A stretch of 30,408 nucleotides of DNA from JBAZCO01 sp041654915. GTDB lineage: Bacteria > Bacillota > Clostridia > Christensenellales > DTU072. The notes beneath the pieces were generated by a model. The model did no database searches. It saw only the letters and a list, made by a program, of their open reading frames with translations, and was not told the origin of the DNA. This document shows, piece after piece, positions 8,401-16,206 of this stretch. The stretch lies in the NCBI GenBank assembly GCA_041654915.1, contig JBAZCO010000009.1, positions 1 through 30,408 on the forward strand. Direction: 5' to 3'. How positions within the stretch are numbered: position 1 is the first letter of the stretch; the number at the start of each line of letters is the position of its first letter. A program made the translations under genes and the position numbers.

Positions 8401-11400
8401 ACCTTAACGGTGTAAAGACCTGCGTCATTGGGACTTTGAGAAATCCAAACCCCAGGTTTTTTGCTGTATTCGTAAGTTACACCGTGAGGGTCGTTTGCCG
8501 GCGGAACTGCTTGAGCCGCCTCTACGCCCGTGATAACTGCGGAGCGGGAGTATCTCATACCGTTATAAACCGCTGTTAGATAGTCTAGAGAAATATTTAC
8601 CTGCTTTCTAAGTATGGTTAGGGTTGCTGTGTCGGACACATCAAATGTATAGTTGCCCGCCGCACCGCCGCTCAAGGTAATCGCATAACTTCCAACATTG
8701 GAGAATTGCCCCACACTGCCATATAGAACAACGGGTGCGGTAATGCCCTCGGTTGCTATGCTTTCGCCTTGTGCAAAGTTGGAGTAATGTATGACAAACT
8801 CGGGGTTGGGGTCGCCATAGTATTTGGATAGATTATTAATAGTCGCAACAACCACTCGCTTATTTATTGTGAATATGCCACCCTCGTAAGATATTTGATA
8901 GTTGGAGTTATCCAAAGTGCCACGGGTGATTGCGTAATCGCCAACATTATTGCCTGCCGTTCTAACTTGTGCGCCAAACAGAGTGTCGTTATAGGCAAGG
9001 TCGCCATTAGTAATTATCCATCCGATAGCGGGGTCGGGGTCGCCGTAAGCTATTTGCGTATCTTCCGCACGAATGCTGATTGCCCGCTTATTTATAGTTA
9101 AAATTTCACCTATATATGTGATATTGTAGTTGGGGTTGGTATCGTTGTTTAGCGTGCCTTGGTTGATAGCGTAACTGCCCACATCCTGCCCGCTCTCCCG
9201 CACAAGCATACCTTGCAAAATTGTTTCGGAGAAGGCAAGCGTTCCTTGGGTTATGCTCCATATAAGCACGGGGTCATTGTTGCCGTATGTCTTTGACATC
9301 GCATTGGCGCTCACCGTGAGGGCACGGCGGAATATTTCAAAGTCCGCACCGACAAAAGTCAACTCATAATATTCGGGAAGTGATAGTGTGCCAATCAAAA
9401 TAGCATATTCGCCCACATTTTCGCTCATTTCCCTTGTGAGAGCGCCGCTAAACTCGTCACCGTCTAGCAACTCTCCGTGAATAATTTGATAGGTAAATAC
9501 GGGGTCGTCCGTGCCGTAAATCTTGCTCAAACCGATATCGGCGGCAATGGTTATCTCTCTGCCTTTAATACGGAATGTAGCTCCCTCATAAGTTATATTA
9601 TAATTGGGATTTTCTGTTATAAGACTGCCTTCCAATATATCATATTCAGTTACACCCTCGCCCTCGGCACGCACCAAACCGCCGTTTATAGAGGTTTCGC
9701 CATAGGCAAGCTCACCGATAATTATATAGGTTAGTTCAGGGTCGGCATAGCCGTATTCCTTTTCCTTGTACTCGGCAGTAACCGTGATTGGCTTGCTTTT
9801 TATTGTAAGGTTTGAAGGAACATAGGTGATTAAATAATTAACATTATCTAGGGTGCTGCTTATCTGATAGCTGCCCGCATTTTGGTTATCCGCCTCAGCC
9901 CTGGACAGTGCGCCGACAAAGGTATCATCAAAAACAATGTTGCCCTCGGTAACTTGATAGGTAAGCTCGGGGTCGTCCTCGCCGTAAGTTTTTTCCTTTG
10001 CATCTGCGCTTAGCGTTATCGGTCTTTGATTAATGGTAAACTCCGCCGCATTGTAGGTTATTGCATAGTTGCCGCCAAGACTTAGCTCGCCTTGCAACAC
10101 TTGATAGACTGCGGTAAATTCGCCCGCCTCACGGGTGAGCGTGCCAAAGAACTCCACCTCTATGCCGTTGGGAAGCACATCAAGCTGTTCAACATAAGAG
10201 CCGTTCCAAAGTTTAATAATATATGTGTAAGTATATGGGGTGATGTCTTGGTCGCCATAAATCTTGAATGCACTATCTGCGTTTATTGTAATCGGTCTTT
10301 GATGTATGGTCAGTGTGCCAGAGGTATCAAAAGTGATTTCGTAATTGCCCTCGGCATCGTAACTTGTACTTATTATATTGTATACACCCACATCTTCACT
10401 ATAATTGGCTATCTCAAGCGATACCGTTACATTATCTTCGTCGCCCTCAAGTATGGAGCTAACGGTGACTTCCCATTCTAGGTCGGGAGTGAGGTCGCCG
10501 TAATATTTTTCTATATTTACACCCTTTACTGTGATGTAGCGTATGGTGATTTCAAAGGTCGCACCCGTAAAGAAAATGATGTAGTCGGGATTGTTTTCCG
10601 TAGTCAAAGTTCCCTGATAAATTGCGTAATCGTCACGCACATTCTCGCCTTCCTCACGGATGAGAGCGCCGTTAAATACCACTTCAACACCGTTGGGCAA
10701 TACAAGCGGCTCGACCGCCCCTCTGTCATATGCCGTGTAAGTAAAGGGCAGAGGCTCGGGGTCACGATACTCTTTGTCCTGCCCGTGGTTAACTTTTATA
10801 TCTATTTCCCGTGGGTTAATAGTAAAGATATTTTTCACATATATGACTGTGTAGTTGGGGTTGCTGTCCTCATTTACTGTGCCTTGCAAAATATCATACT
10901 GCCCTGCACTTTCGCCCTCATCACGGGTAAGTATGCCATAAACTTCGGTTTCGCCATACTCCAAGCCCTCCGCTGCCAAGGTGAATGCGGGGTCAAAGTT
11001 ACCAAAAGTCTTGTCCTTTGCATCGGCAGTAACCGTGATATCCTTGCGGGTGATTGTAAGAACACCTGTTGCATAGGCAAAGCTGTAATTGTTGTCCTCT
11101 GCATTGGCGGGAACTAGAGTATAACCACCAACATTTTTATAGGAATTTGCCACGGTTGCAAGGGTGTCTATCACCAATGCGTCCTCGCCATAGGCAAAGC
11201 CTGTATAGCTAACACCCAAAGCAGGTGCTGTGCCGTATATTACCGTGTCGCCCGTGTATGTGGCGATAAGTTGTTTTTTATTTATAGTTAGCGTGCCTGT
11301 TGCATAGGCAAAACTGTAATTGCTGTCCTCCGCACCCGCAGGGATAAGCGTATAACTTCCCACATTGGTATTGGAGTTGGCAACCGTTGCATAAGTATCT

Positions 11401-14400
11401 ATTACCGATTCATTCTCGCCGTAGGCAAAGCCCGCATAGCTAACACCCAAATCGGGTGCTGTGCCGTATATGACGGTGTCGCCTATATAAGTGGCGGTAA
11501 GCTCCCTCTTGACAACCGTGAGGTTGCCGCTCAAATATACATTGATATCATAGTTTTGATAGATATCCGATGTGTTTTCCGCTCCCGACGGGGTGACAAC
11601 ATAATAGCCGTAACCGCCCTCGGTATTGATTACATTTTTCATTGCGGTCAGGTTGTAATCGTTGGTGAGATTTTTTATAACATCCGCCGCCTGTTCGCCA
11701 TAAACAAGCCCCGTGTATTCATAGGTGAATACGGGCGCATTTCCATAGATAGCTTGCAGGTCGTTTAGCTTAATAGAGAGCGGGGCGGGGTTAACCGTTA
11801 CCGTAATACTTGCCGACATTGCAAGGTAAGCTTGGCTAAAGTCTGTTTCGTCAACATAGCCGAGGTGGGAAAGATTGAGGGTCGCCTCACCCGCATTTAC
11901 GATAGTCGCCTGTCTTTGCAAGCCGCTGCCCGACATCGTAATTATATCGGTATTGGCAGAAACAAGCGTAAAGTCGCCCTGTAAAGAATTGAGCGCAGGG
12001 GCGATATCGAATATTGGGTTGCCGTAAGTCTTTACAATATTGGTAAATGTTTGGGCGGTATGCTCCCTCTTGATAAACAAGCGGTGTGCCATCGGTTCGG
12101 CGGCAAGATAGTTGCCACGATTGTCGGGGCTTGCGTCACGGTCGTTATCTGTTTGGGTTGCTGTAAGGGTGACAATGCCAAAATTATCTGCCGTGTTCAA
12201 AGTGATTGTAAACACAGACTTACTATATAATATTCCGTCAATATCCTCCTCGGTTGTAGAGATATGCGCAACCGTTGCAAGTGCCGGATTGTTTGACGCC
12301 AATGTTATTTGCCGTGCGCTAGGATAGATTGCCGTTGTGTACGCAGTAAAGGTGAGAGTACCCGCCGTGAGCGAAACTTCATAATCGGCTATATCCGTTC
12401 TTAGTGACTCGGGGTTGACTACTGTTAGGTTATCTGCCGAGAGGTCACGCAAGGTTATAGTTTGCGCCTTGGGGTTAACCGTTAATTGGGAAACAATCTC
12501 CGACTCTATCGGGTGATAGTTATCGCTATCGGTGGGATAGAAAGACACGGGATAATATGTTGTGCTGTGGACTGTGCTGTCGTAAACCTCGGGGCGGATA
12601 AAATTAAATCCTAACGGGAAATCCGCTGTTCTCCAAACCCAACTGCCCTCAACCACAAAAGAGGGGTTCTCGGGGTTTTGCACCGTGCCGGAAACCGCAG
12701 AATCAAGCAAAGCTTGCTCATATATGATTGGTGATGATGAAATATCGCTGACAGACGGGGTTGCCTTTAACACAGTGAACTGCACGCCCGCCACGGTGGT
12801 TGCATTGTAGTTGACAGCCGAATCGCCCGTGGGGGTAAAGGTAACAACATATGTGCCCGTTGCACTTACCTCTGGGTATGCGGCAAGCGTGCCGGGATAG
12901 GAAAAGCCGCCCGCTATACTGCCGTTTGCTAAGGTGAGGGATGTATTGTGCGGGTTGACCGCCGTACCGTGCAAGCCCGATAAGTCACGGTTTTGCCCAT
13001 AAACAATGGGTGTTGCCGCAGCTGTAATGTTGGGGGTTGCTTTATTTATAACAATATCCACTTCCCGTGACAGCTCTGTCACCCCGCCTTTGGCAACTGT
13101 ATAGGTTGCTTTGTAGGGTGTTGCGCTTGCGTTAACGGGTGCGCTTGGAATAGTAGTGCCGCCTGCCTTGTACTGCATTGCGGATACGCTGTATCCGTTT
13201 GCTCCGTATACAGTATTGAATGTGGCTAAGTTAAAACTTCCTCTGTTTTTGGAGTAAAATACCCGCTCAACTTCGGCATTATGTCCGTCGTAGGGCTTGG
13301 TGATTGCGGCGGAATTAAGATATACAACCGAATCAATATCAAGTTGAATTACCCTTGTTTTTTGTGTGCCGCCACGGTCGGTGGCGGTTATATTAAACAT
13401 CCCCGTGCTATTCTTTTTAATTGTGAAAGTTGCGTTATATACGGTATCATCTCCGCTCCCATATGTATGGGATGCGTTATATGTGCTTGTGCCGTTCGGC
13501 TCCCAAGCCTCGCCGTTCACGGTTATTGAGTTTAGCCCAAAGCCGTCATACAAGCTTATGGTGGCAAAAATATTGTTTTGGTTTGCCTCGGTATTTAGTA
13601 CAATTTGTGGACCTTCCTTGTTGGAAATTTGGAATTTTTTATAGGTTGGTGTTGTACCTTGTTTGTACATTACCACATAATAGCCTTCACGGCTTACCAC
13701 ATAGCTCTTTGCGGCAGGCAAAGTAAAGGTTGCCGAGGAAGCGCTTGTTGTTGTAGCGCTATAAACCTTTTCGCTTACTTGCGCAATAGTAAGTCCGCCG
13801 TGATTGTCGTCGTGGAAACTTGTAATTTTCACACGGTCTACATCAAATATTACCTCGTTTTTTGCCGCTATCGTATTTGATAGTCCGTGCCTATCATAAT
13901 CTGTGGGTATACCTACGATATTCCTATAAGGAGTAAAGTTTTCTTGTATTGCCGTTGCTGTGCCTTTTTTAATATCAAATTGGGCATCGGCTCGGGTATC
14001 TATTAAAGGAGTTCCATTAGAGTCCTCCCCTGCCACGGGGGTATCGGCTTTCCCGTACCAATTTTCGCTGTAGTGGGAAAAATTGCCGTAGGCAAGCATA
14101 GATTTATCTGTTTTTATTACCAATCCCTTATAAACATAATCAACATTGGTTATCCCCGTGCTTTGGGGAGCAGTGATTGTGGTGGTAGAATAATATTCGT
14201 CTGCGCCGTATCCAAAGGCATATAGCGTGTTATTGTCCCTAATAATAAAACTGCCGCCGCCGCCCGCCGATGCGGAGTTTGCTTTCCAAGTTACGCCAGA
14301 GGCGGTGATTGTGTGGAGAGTAGCTCTATTTGATGTATCCTCCTCTCGCATACCGCCGCCCTCACCGTTGCCAAGCTTGCCGCCACGCTGGTCGCCCCAA

Positions 14401-15443
14401 GCGTAAGCGGTTGCGTTATTCATTGCAATATTATGTAGTTCGCCTGCGGAAATACTTGTGAAAACTTGAGTGCCAAACCTTTGTACCGGAGTTGCCGCTG
14501 CACCTCCCTCTGCGCCAAGCTGATAGCGGGTATTACCGCCCCAACTCCAAAGATAACCGTTGTTAGCCAGCGCCAAAGAGTGTACCGAGCCGGCGCTTAT
14601 CGCCTTGAAACTGCCCTGTGTTACTTTAAGGGGTGTGGCGCTGTCGCCCGCAGCCGAGCCTATCGTTCTGCCCAATCCCAACTGTCCGTACCAATTGCTG
14701 CCCCAAGTGTAGATGTTCCCTTTATTAGTAAGTAGCATTGAGTGATGTTCGCCCGCAGAAATTTCGGTGGGATATTCATCCCCTGCAAAGGCAAAGTTCC
14801 CGCTTATATCTTGTGGCACACCGGTATTGCCAGATGTTGCGCCGTTGCCCAACCTACCGCTTGACTGCCTGCCCCAAGTGAATACTTTGTAGTTGGACGG
14901 GGATACGGCAGTGCCTAGTTTTTGGTCATAACCCACAGCTATGCTATGGTAGCCGCCTGCGGCGACTTTTGTGATAGTAAAGTTATTGAGTGCAACCACG
15001 GGTTGCATATAATTAAAATAATGTTTGATGTCGTTGTCATTGTGTGATATAGTGCCTGCCCCTAACCCAAGTTGAAAAAACTCATTTGAACCTTTGGCAT
15101 AAACAAAACCGTCGGCATCGCTTATGAGGGTGTGGAACTTGCCCACGCTTATACTGCGATAGTCAATGGGATAGCCTGCCCCAACAGAGCTGCCGGGGCT
15201 AATACCAGCGTTATCGTCCAAGCTAGACGCAAGATATAACGGTGGGTTTTTTTCTACTTCGCCAACGCTTTTGTTTTCCTCGGGCAATTCCGTTGAAAGC
15301 AAGGGCGGCGGCTCATAGCCTACAAACCCAAAAAACCCAAGAATGGTATCGCCGTTTGCAGCGGCGACAGATAATATTACAATGGAAACAATGAGCGCAA
15401 TTATAACTTTGGACCAAAGCTTTTTATTGGCGGAGCGTCTCAT
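5424..15443 (-). CDS. Giant repeat surface protein: RCC1-like propeller plus MBG repeat stalk and C-terminal membrane anchor
   Basis: I place the start at the ATG at 15443 (3,339 residues), because GGAGGT lies 6 bases upstream and the protein then begins with a signal peptide (MRRSANKKLW, a hydrophobic stretch, then SVAAANG). The frame is open 39 codons further upstream, but that part overlaps the promoter. Residues about 95-463 hold seven RCC1-like blades (HSMLLTNKGNIYTWGSNWYG, HSLALANNGYLWSWGGN, HNIAMNNATAYAWGDQ). Residues about 620-705 look like an Ig-type domain. About 13 MBG-type repeats (KTYGEDDPELTY and variants) fill about 1220-2279, a second repeat class with YNG/YTG starts fills about 2280-2920, and MBG/YDG-like units reach about 3305. 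A membrane segment (about 3311-3331) with a basic RLRRVKV end anchors it; no LPXTG motif is visible. Such proteins are exported and stand on the cell surface, probably as adhesins or ligand binders (inference). The gene is transcribed alone, divergent from purE. Confidence 0.85.
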   Translation of the reverse strand: MRRSANKKLWSKVIIALIVSIVILSVAAANGDTILGFFGFVGYEPPPLLSTELPEENKSVGEVEKNPPLYLASSLDDNAGISPGSSVGAGYPIDYRSISVGKFHTLISDADGFVYAKGSNEFFQLGLGAGTISHNDNDIKHYFNYMQPVVALNNFTITKVAAGGYHSIAVGYDQKLGTAVSPSNYKVFTWGRQSSGRLGNGATSGNTGVPQDISGNFAFAGDEYPTEISAGEHHSMLLTNKGNIYTWGSNWYGQLGLGRTIGSAAGDSATPLKVTQGSFKAISAGSVHSLALANNGYLWSWGGNTRYQLGAEGGAAATPVQRFGTQVFTSISAGELHNIAMNNATAYAWGDQRGGKLGNGEGGGMREEDTSNRATLHTITASGVTWKANSASAGGGGSFIIRDNNTLYAFGYGADEYYSTTTITAPQSTGITNVDYVYKGLVIKTDKSMLAYGNFSHYSENWYGKADTPVAGEDSNGTPLIDTRADAQFDIKKGTATAIQENFTPYRNIVGIPTDYDRHGLSNTIAAKNEVIFDVDRVKITSFHDDNHGGLTIAQVSEKVYSATTTSASSATFTLPAAKSYVVSREGYYVVMYKQGTTPTYKKFQISNKEGPQIVLNTEANQNNIFATISLYDGFGLNSITVNGEAWEPNGTSTYNASHTYGSGDDTVYNATFTIKKNSTGMFNITATDRGGTQKTRVIQLDIDSVVYLNSAAITKPYDGHNAEVERVFYSKNRGSFNLATFNTVYGANGYSVSAMQYKAGGTTIPSAPVNASATPYKATYTVAKGGVTELSREVDIVINKATPNITAAATPIVYGQNRDLSGLHGTAVNPHNTSLTLANGSIAGGFSYPGTLAAYPEVSATGTYVVTFTPTGDSAVNYNATTVAGVQFTVLKATPSVSDISSSPIIYEQALLDSAVSGTVQNPENPSFVVEGSWVWRTADFPLGFNFIRPEVYDSTVHSTTYYPVSFYPTDSDNYHPIESEIVSQLTVNPKAQTITLRDLSADNLTVVNPESLRTDIADYEVSLTAGTLTFTAYTTAIYPSARQITLASNNPALATVAHISTTEEDIDGILYSKSVFTITLNTADNFGIVTLTATQTDNDRDASPDNRGNYLAAEPMAHRLFIKREHTAQTFTNIVKTYGNPIFDIAPALNSLQGDFTLVSANTDIITMSGSGLQRQATIVNAGEATLNLSHLGYVDETDFSQAYLAMSASITVTVNPAPLSIKLNDLQAIYGNAPVFTYEYTGLVYGEQAADVIKNLTNDYNLTAMKNVINTEGGYGYYVVTPSGAENTSDIYQNYDINVYLSGNLTVVKRELTATYIGDTVIYGTAPDLGVSYAGFAYGENESVIDTYATVANSNTNVGSYTLIPAGAEDSNYSFAYATGTLTINKKQLIATYTGDTVIYGTAPALGVSYTGFAYGEDALVIDTLATVANSYKNVGGYTLVPANAEDNNYSFAYATGVLTITRKDITVTADAKDKTFGNFDPAFTLAAEGLEYGETEVYGILTRDEGESAGQYDILQGTVNEDSNPNYTVIYVKNIFTINPREIDIKVNHGQDKEYRDPEPLPFTYTAYDRGAVEPLVLPNGVEVVFNGALIREEGENVRDDYAIYQGTLTTENNPDYIIFFTGATFEITIRYITVKGVNIEKYYGDLTPDLEWEVTVSSILEGDEDNVTVSLEIANYSEDVGVYNIISTSYDAEGNYEITFDTSGTLTIHQRPITINADSAFKIYGDQDITPYTYTYIIKLWNGSYVEQLDVLPNGIEVEFFGTLTREAGEFTAVYQVLQGELSLGGNYAITYNAAEFTINQRPITLSADAKEKTYGEDDPELTYQVTEGNIVFDDTFVGALSRAEADNQNAGSYQISSTLDNVNYLITYVPSNLTIKSKPITVTAEYKEKEYGYADPELTYIIIGELAYGETSINGGLVRAEGEGVTEYDILEGSLITENPNYNITYEGATFRIKGREITIAADIGLSKIYGTDDPVFTYQIIHGELLDGDEFSGALTREMSENVGEYAILIGTLSLPEYYELTFVGADFEIFRRALTVSANAMSKTYGNNDPVLIWSITQGTLAFSETILQGMLVRESGQDVGSYAINQGTLNNDTNPNYNITYIGEILTINKRAISIRAEDTQIAYGDPDPAIGWIITNGDLAYNDTLFGAQVRTAGNNVGDYAITRGTLDNSNYQISYEGGIFTINKRVVVATINNLSKYYGDPNPEFVIHYSNFAQGESIATEGITAPVVLYGSVGQFSNVGSYAITLSGGAAGNYTFDVSDTATLTILRKQVNISLDYLTAVYNGMRYSRSAVITGVEAAQAVPPANDPHGVTYEYSKKPGVWISQSPNDAGLYTVKVTYTAHTTDNYATTVKEFPGNLYISPITPTLGMDTFEFDYTGDEIEISSYATGITTGTAPAGTARYLFSTDGISYSDDVPVNVGVYSVRVVYQPAEDDNYKETSADFENYITINKIYATINLQTRTEVYSSADGISADSVAANAAVVTGVKASLLPSESGRLTYLYFIGGEWRDYAPIDAGSYPVRIEYTAYPDENYLSTQKEFDGGVVITKASIFDLIELSHKIATYNGNPQEAGAIGYSGIAGGSNPRGTFHYEYQAGGAGMYTSQPFINAGEYNVRVVYTTNASDNYASVAKTFAGALVITKAAPIITPIYFTQDFNGSVHAPTLASVSGIEGGSSPTGRLSFRYFVDEQWTQAGLRNAGAYSGEVSYQSGGMDNYADTVVVFTEIVRIRKITPDLLFPQERYDYTGEPVEAQGAIAVPRGTDTQTPEGVISYLYLIDDEWTEDAPYKSGTYSVKVIFTAALTANYSDHENIYHNVHTIRNVRPIIGFMPIVKEYDGQPVTAAGNEYIVNDEHGAPRGQWLYEYDAGGGYWTNSTPHAAGEYSVRVRYYEALSDNYTSATAEFAQAIIIQPKLIVVTPVARQEKVYNGQMIIGSTIQFNRERLIQGNEWTGTLDAGIERNAGTYLITQGTLSAGKNYNIQFTEGIVYRTLPKEITLNIPNENYVYDGTEKWPKITANAGDIIRGDILDVYTLYTGDNLNVGSFVATASINAVNYSLPSEKSATYTIAKAVMTDNVFNSYEVRYNGKPHELKAYVSSGAIVNYNAPISYIECGTYTVTAQITKPNYEDVTLQATLKIITGKYNVQVRQPSGILYYGDPMPALYSNQDEYGTVSFLGSQNLQAGVHNYHWVFTPNDTVNYETETGTITLNVQRAKATIEVNGIMVQRETDITIPDIKVYGLNDTDLGTPRIVYIDSNGVEHTTFPVAAGRYIVMVSYEGNEHYAPNTYTTTIEIKKDNSDMMKYLLYGGAGLFVVAIGVALIIARLRRVKV
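6680..8605 (-). repeat. Second protein-repeat array (about seven units of about 90 residues)
   Basis: Within the giant gene, units start with a Y-N/T/D-G motif (AVYNG, FDYTG, ATYNG, YDYTG, KEYDG). They continue through an aromatic strand (VTYEYSKKPG, ARYLFSTDG, LTYLYFIGG), then AGxYxVRVxYTA and DNY. The common design is NAGEYNVRVVYT followed by DNYAS and an ITK-type linker. The units are diverged from each other, so the array is old compared with the near-identical pair in the MBG block. Confidence 0.75.
8605..11790 (-). repeat. Array of about 13 MBG-type repeats
   Basis: By eye I count about 13 units of 75-90 residues. Each has an opening strand such as ITVTADAKDK, a YGxxDP motif (TYGEDDPELTY, EYGYADPELTY, AYGDPDPAIGW, YYGDPNPEF), a GxLxRExGExVGxYxI segment, an NYNITY strand and an INKR linker. 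This matches the MBG (YGX-type) domains known from long bacterial surface proteins, where they act as stalk or spacer modules. Confidence 0.85.
11046..11507 (-). repeat. Near-identical tandem pair of 77-residue (231-bp) MBG units
   Basis: Unit 1 spans 11277-11507 and unit 2 spans 11046-11276. Both carry GDTVIYGTAP, LGVSY, GFAYGE and NYSFAYATG. I count 58 of 77 identical residues, far more than between other units of the array, so this looks like the most recent duplication in it. DNA similarity is also obvious (for example the shared segment encoding NYSFAYATG). Confidence 0.85.
14055..15160 (-). repeat. Seven RCC1-like propeller blades
   Basis: Seven segments carry the RCC1 pattern of GxxH(S/T)xxL followed by a strand ending in WG or a relative, then a QLG-like turn. 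Blades 1-5 are clear (GKFHTLISDADG, GGYHSIAVGYDQ, GEHHSMLLTNKG, GSVHSLALANNG, GELHNIAMNNAT). Blades 6 and 7 (SFIIRDNNTLYAFGYG, GLVIKTDKSMLAYGN) are degenerate. Seven blades would close a complete propeller, which in this family binds proteins or other ligands. Confidence 0.8.
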
Positions 15444-15449
15444 ATAAGT

Positions 15450-15455
15450 ACCTCC
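15450..15455 (-). promoter_or_regulatory. Ribosome binding site that fixes the giant gene's start
   Basis: GGAGGT on the minus strand lies 6 bases before the ATG at 15443. The alternative upstream ATG of the same frame lies upstream of the predicted promoter, so it would not be in the transcript. Confidence 0.85.
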
Positions 15456-15472
15456 AGATTTAGGAACAAGGT

Positions 15473-15506
15473 TGTTACTACATATATTTAAATATATACC
15501 TACTAA
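15473..15506 (-). other. Imperfect AT-rich inverted repeat in the giant gene's 5' leader
   Basis: A 34-base imperfect palindrome (GTTAGTAGGTATATA paired with its mirror ending GTAGTAAC) lies directly after the predicted transcription start. It contains two mismatches and a central AT block. It could be a transcript-stabilising 5' hairpin or an operator; no known family matched by eye. Confidence 0.4.
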
Positions 15507-15507
15507 C

Positions 15508-15536
15508 AATATATAATGAAATAATATAAATGTCAA
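15508..15536 (-). promoter_or_regulatory. Promoter of the giant surface-protein gene
   Basis: On the minus strand a perfect TTGACA (15531-15536) and TATATT (15508-15513) are separated by 17 bases, giving a leader of about 58 bases before the ATG at 15443. Confidence 0.75.
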
Positions 15537-15632
15537 TAGTATATAACAATTAATTAACAACAGATTTTACTAAAATAAATCTTTAAGGGTACAAATTTTC
15601 TCTATTTTGCCCTTTGGTTCTGTATGATATGT

Positions 15633-15661
15633 TTGACTTTGAGGTGGTCGCACGCTATAAT
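15633..15661 (+). promoter_or_regulatory. Promoter of the purine operon
   Basis: TTGACT (15633-15638), 17 bases, and a perfect TATAAT (15656-15661) lie just before purE. The predicted leader is only about 23 bases, too short for a purine riboswitch. I saw neither the conserved purine-riboswitch core nor a Bacillus-type PurBox. Control may therefore be by a repressor I cannot recognise, or constitutive. Confidence 0.8.
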
Positions 15662-15690
15662 ATATTCATCAAAAAGCAGGGAGAACTTCA

Positions 15691-16206
15691 ATGGCAAAGG
15701 TAGCGATTTTGATGGGTAGCAAAAGTGACCTGCCCATAGTAAAAGAATGCAACTCTATTCTTATGCGCTTTGGCATAGAGGTGGAAATGCGGATAATGTC
15801 GGCGCATCGCACACCGGCACTTGTTGCCGACTTTGCGCAAAATGCCAAGAAAAACGGCTACAAAGTGATTATTGCCGCCGCCGGCAAGGCGGCGCATCTT
15901 GCAGGAGTGGTTGCGGCTAACACGGCTCTGCCCGTAATTGGTATTCCAATTAAAAGCTCCACAATGGACGGGTTGGACAGTCTTTTATCCACAGTGCAAA
16001 TGCCCTCGGGGATACCCGTTGCCACGGTTGCGATAGACGGCGCTATAAATGCGGGGTTGCTTGCAGTACAAATTCTTGCCGTGTCCGACCCTCTGCTTTA
16101 TTCCCGCCTTGTAGAGTACAGAAACCAAACAACACAAAAACTTACGCAAGAGGACTTGGACTTTTTATCGGCGCAAAACCTCACCACTACAACGGAGGAA
16201 AAATAA
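15691..16206 (+). CDS. purE: N5-carboxyaminoimidazole ribonucleotide mutase, class I PurE
   Basis: PurE moves the carboxyl group of N5-CAIR to form CAIR in de novo purine synthesis. The 171-residue protein has the family pattern: MGSKSD at the start (phosphate loop), SAHRTP, AGKAAHLAG, and SSTMDGLDSLLSTVQMPSG followed by GAINAGLLAVQIL. AHL in the AGxAAHL motif points to class I, which normally needs PurK to make N5-CAIR; no purK is visible in this window. The start has AGGGAG upstream. It is the first gene of the operon and its stop touches the purM start. Confidence 0.96.
   Translation: MAKVAILMGSKSDLPIVKECNSILMRFGIEVEMRIMSAHRTPALVADFAQNAKKNGYKVIIAAAGKAAHLAGVVAANTALPVIGIPIKSSTMDGLDSLLSTVQMPSGIPVATVAIDGAINAGLLAVQILAVSDPLLYSRLVEYRNQTTQKLTQEDLDFLSAQNLTTTTEEK

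Noticed and set aside
15444..15560. 39 extra N-terminal codons of the giant protein
   Set aside because: They overlap the predicted promoter, lack a ribosome site, and precede a perfect GGAGGT-ATG start followed by a signal peptide.
15561..15690. Purine riboswitch or PurBox upstream of purE
   Set aside because: The promoter leaves only about 23 bases of leader and I could not find the conserved core of either element.
15444..15690. Replication origin at the switch from minus- to plus-strand genes
   Set aside because: No dnaA, dnaN or DnaA-box cluster was seen; two divergent promoters explain the switch. A GC-skew plot of the genome would settle it.
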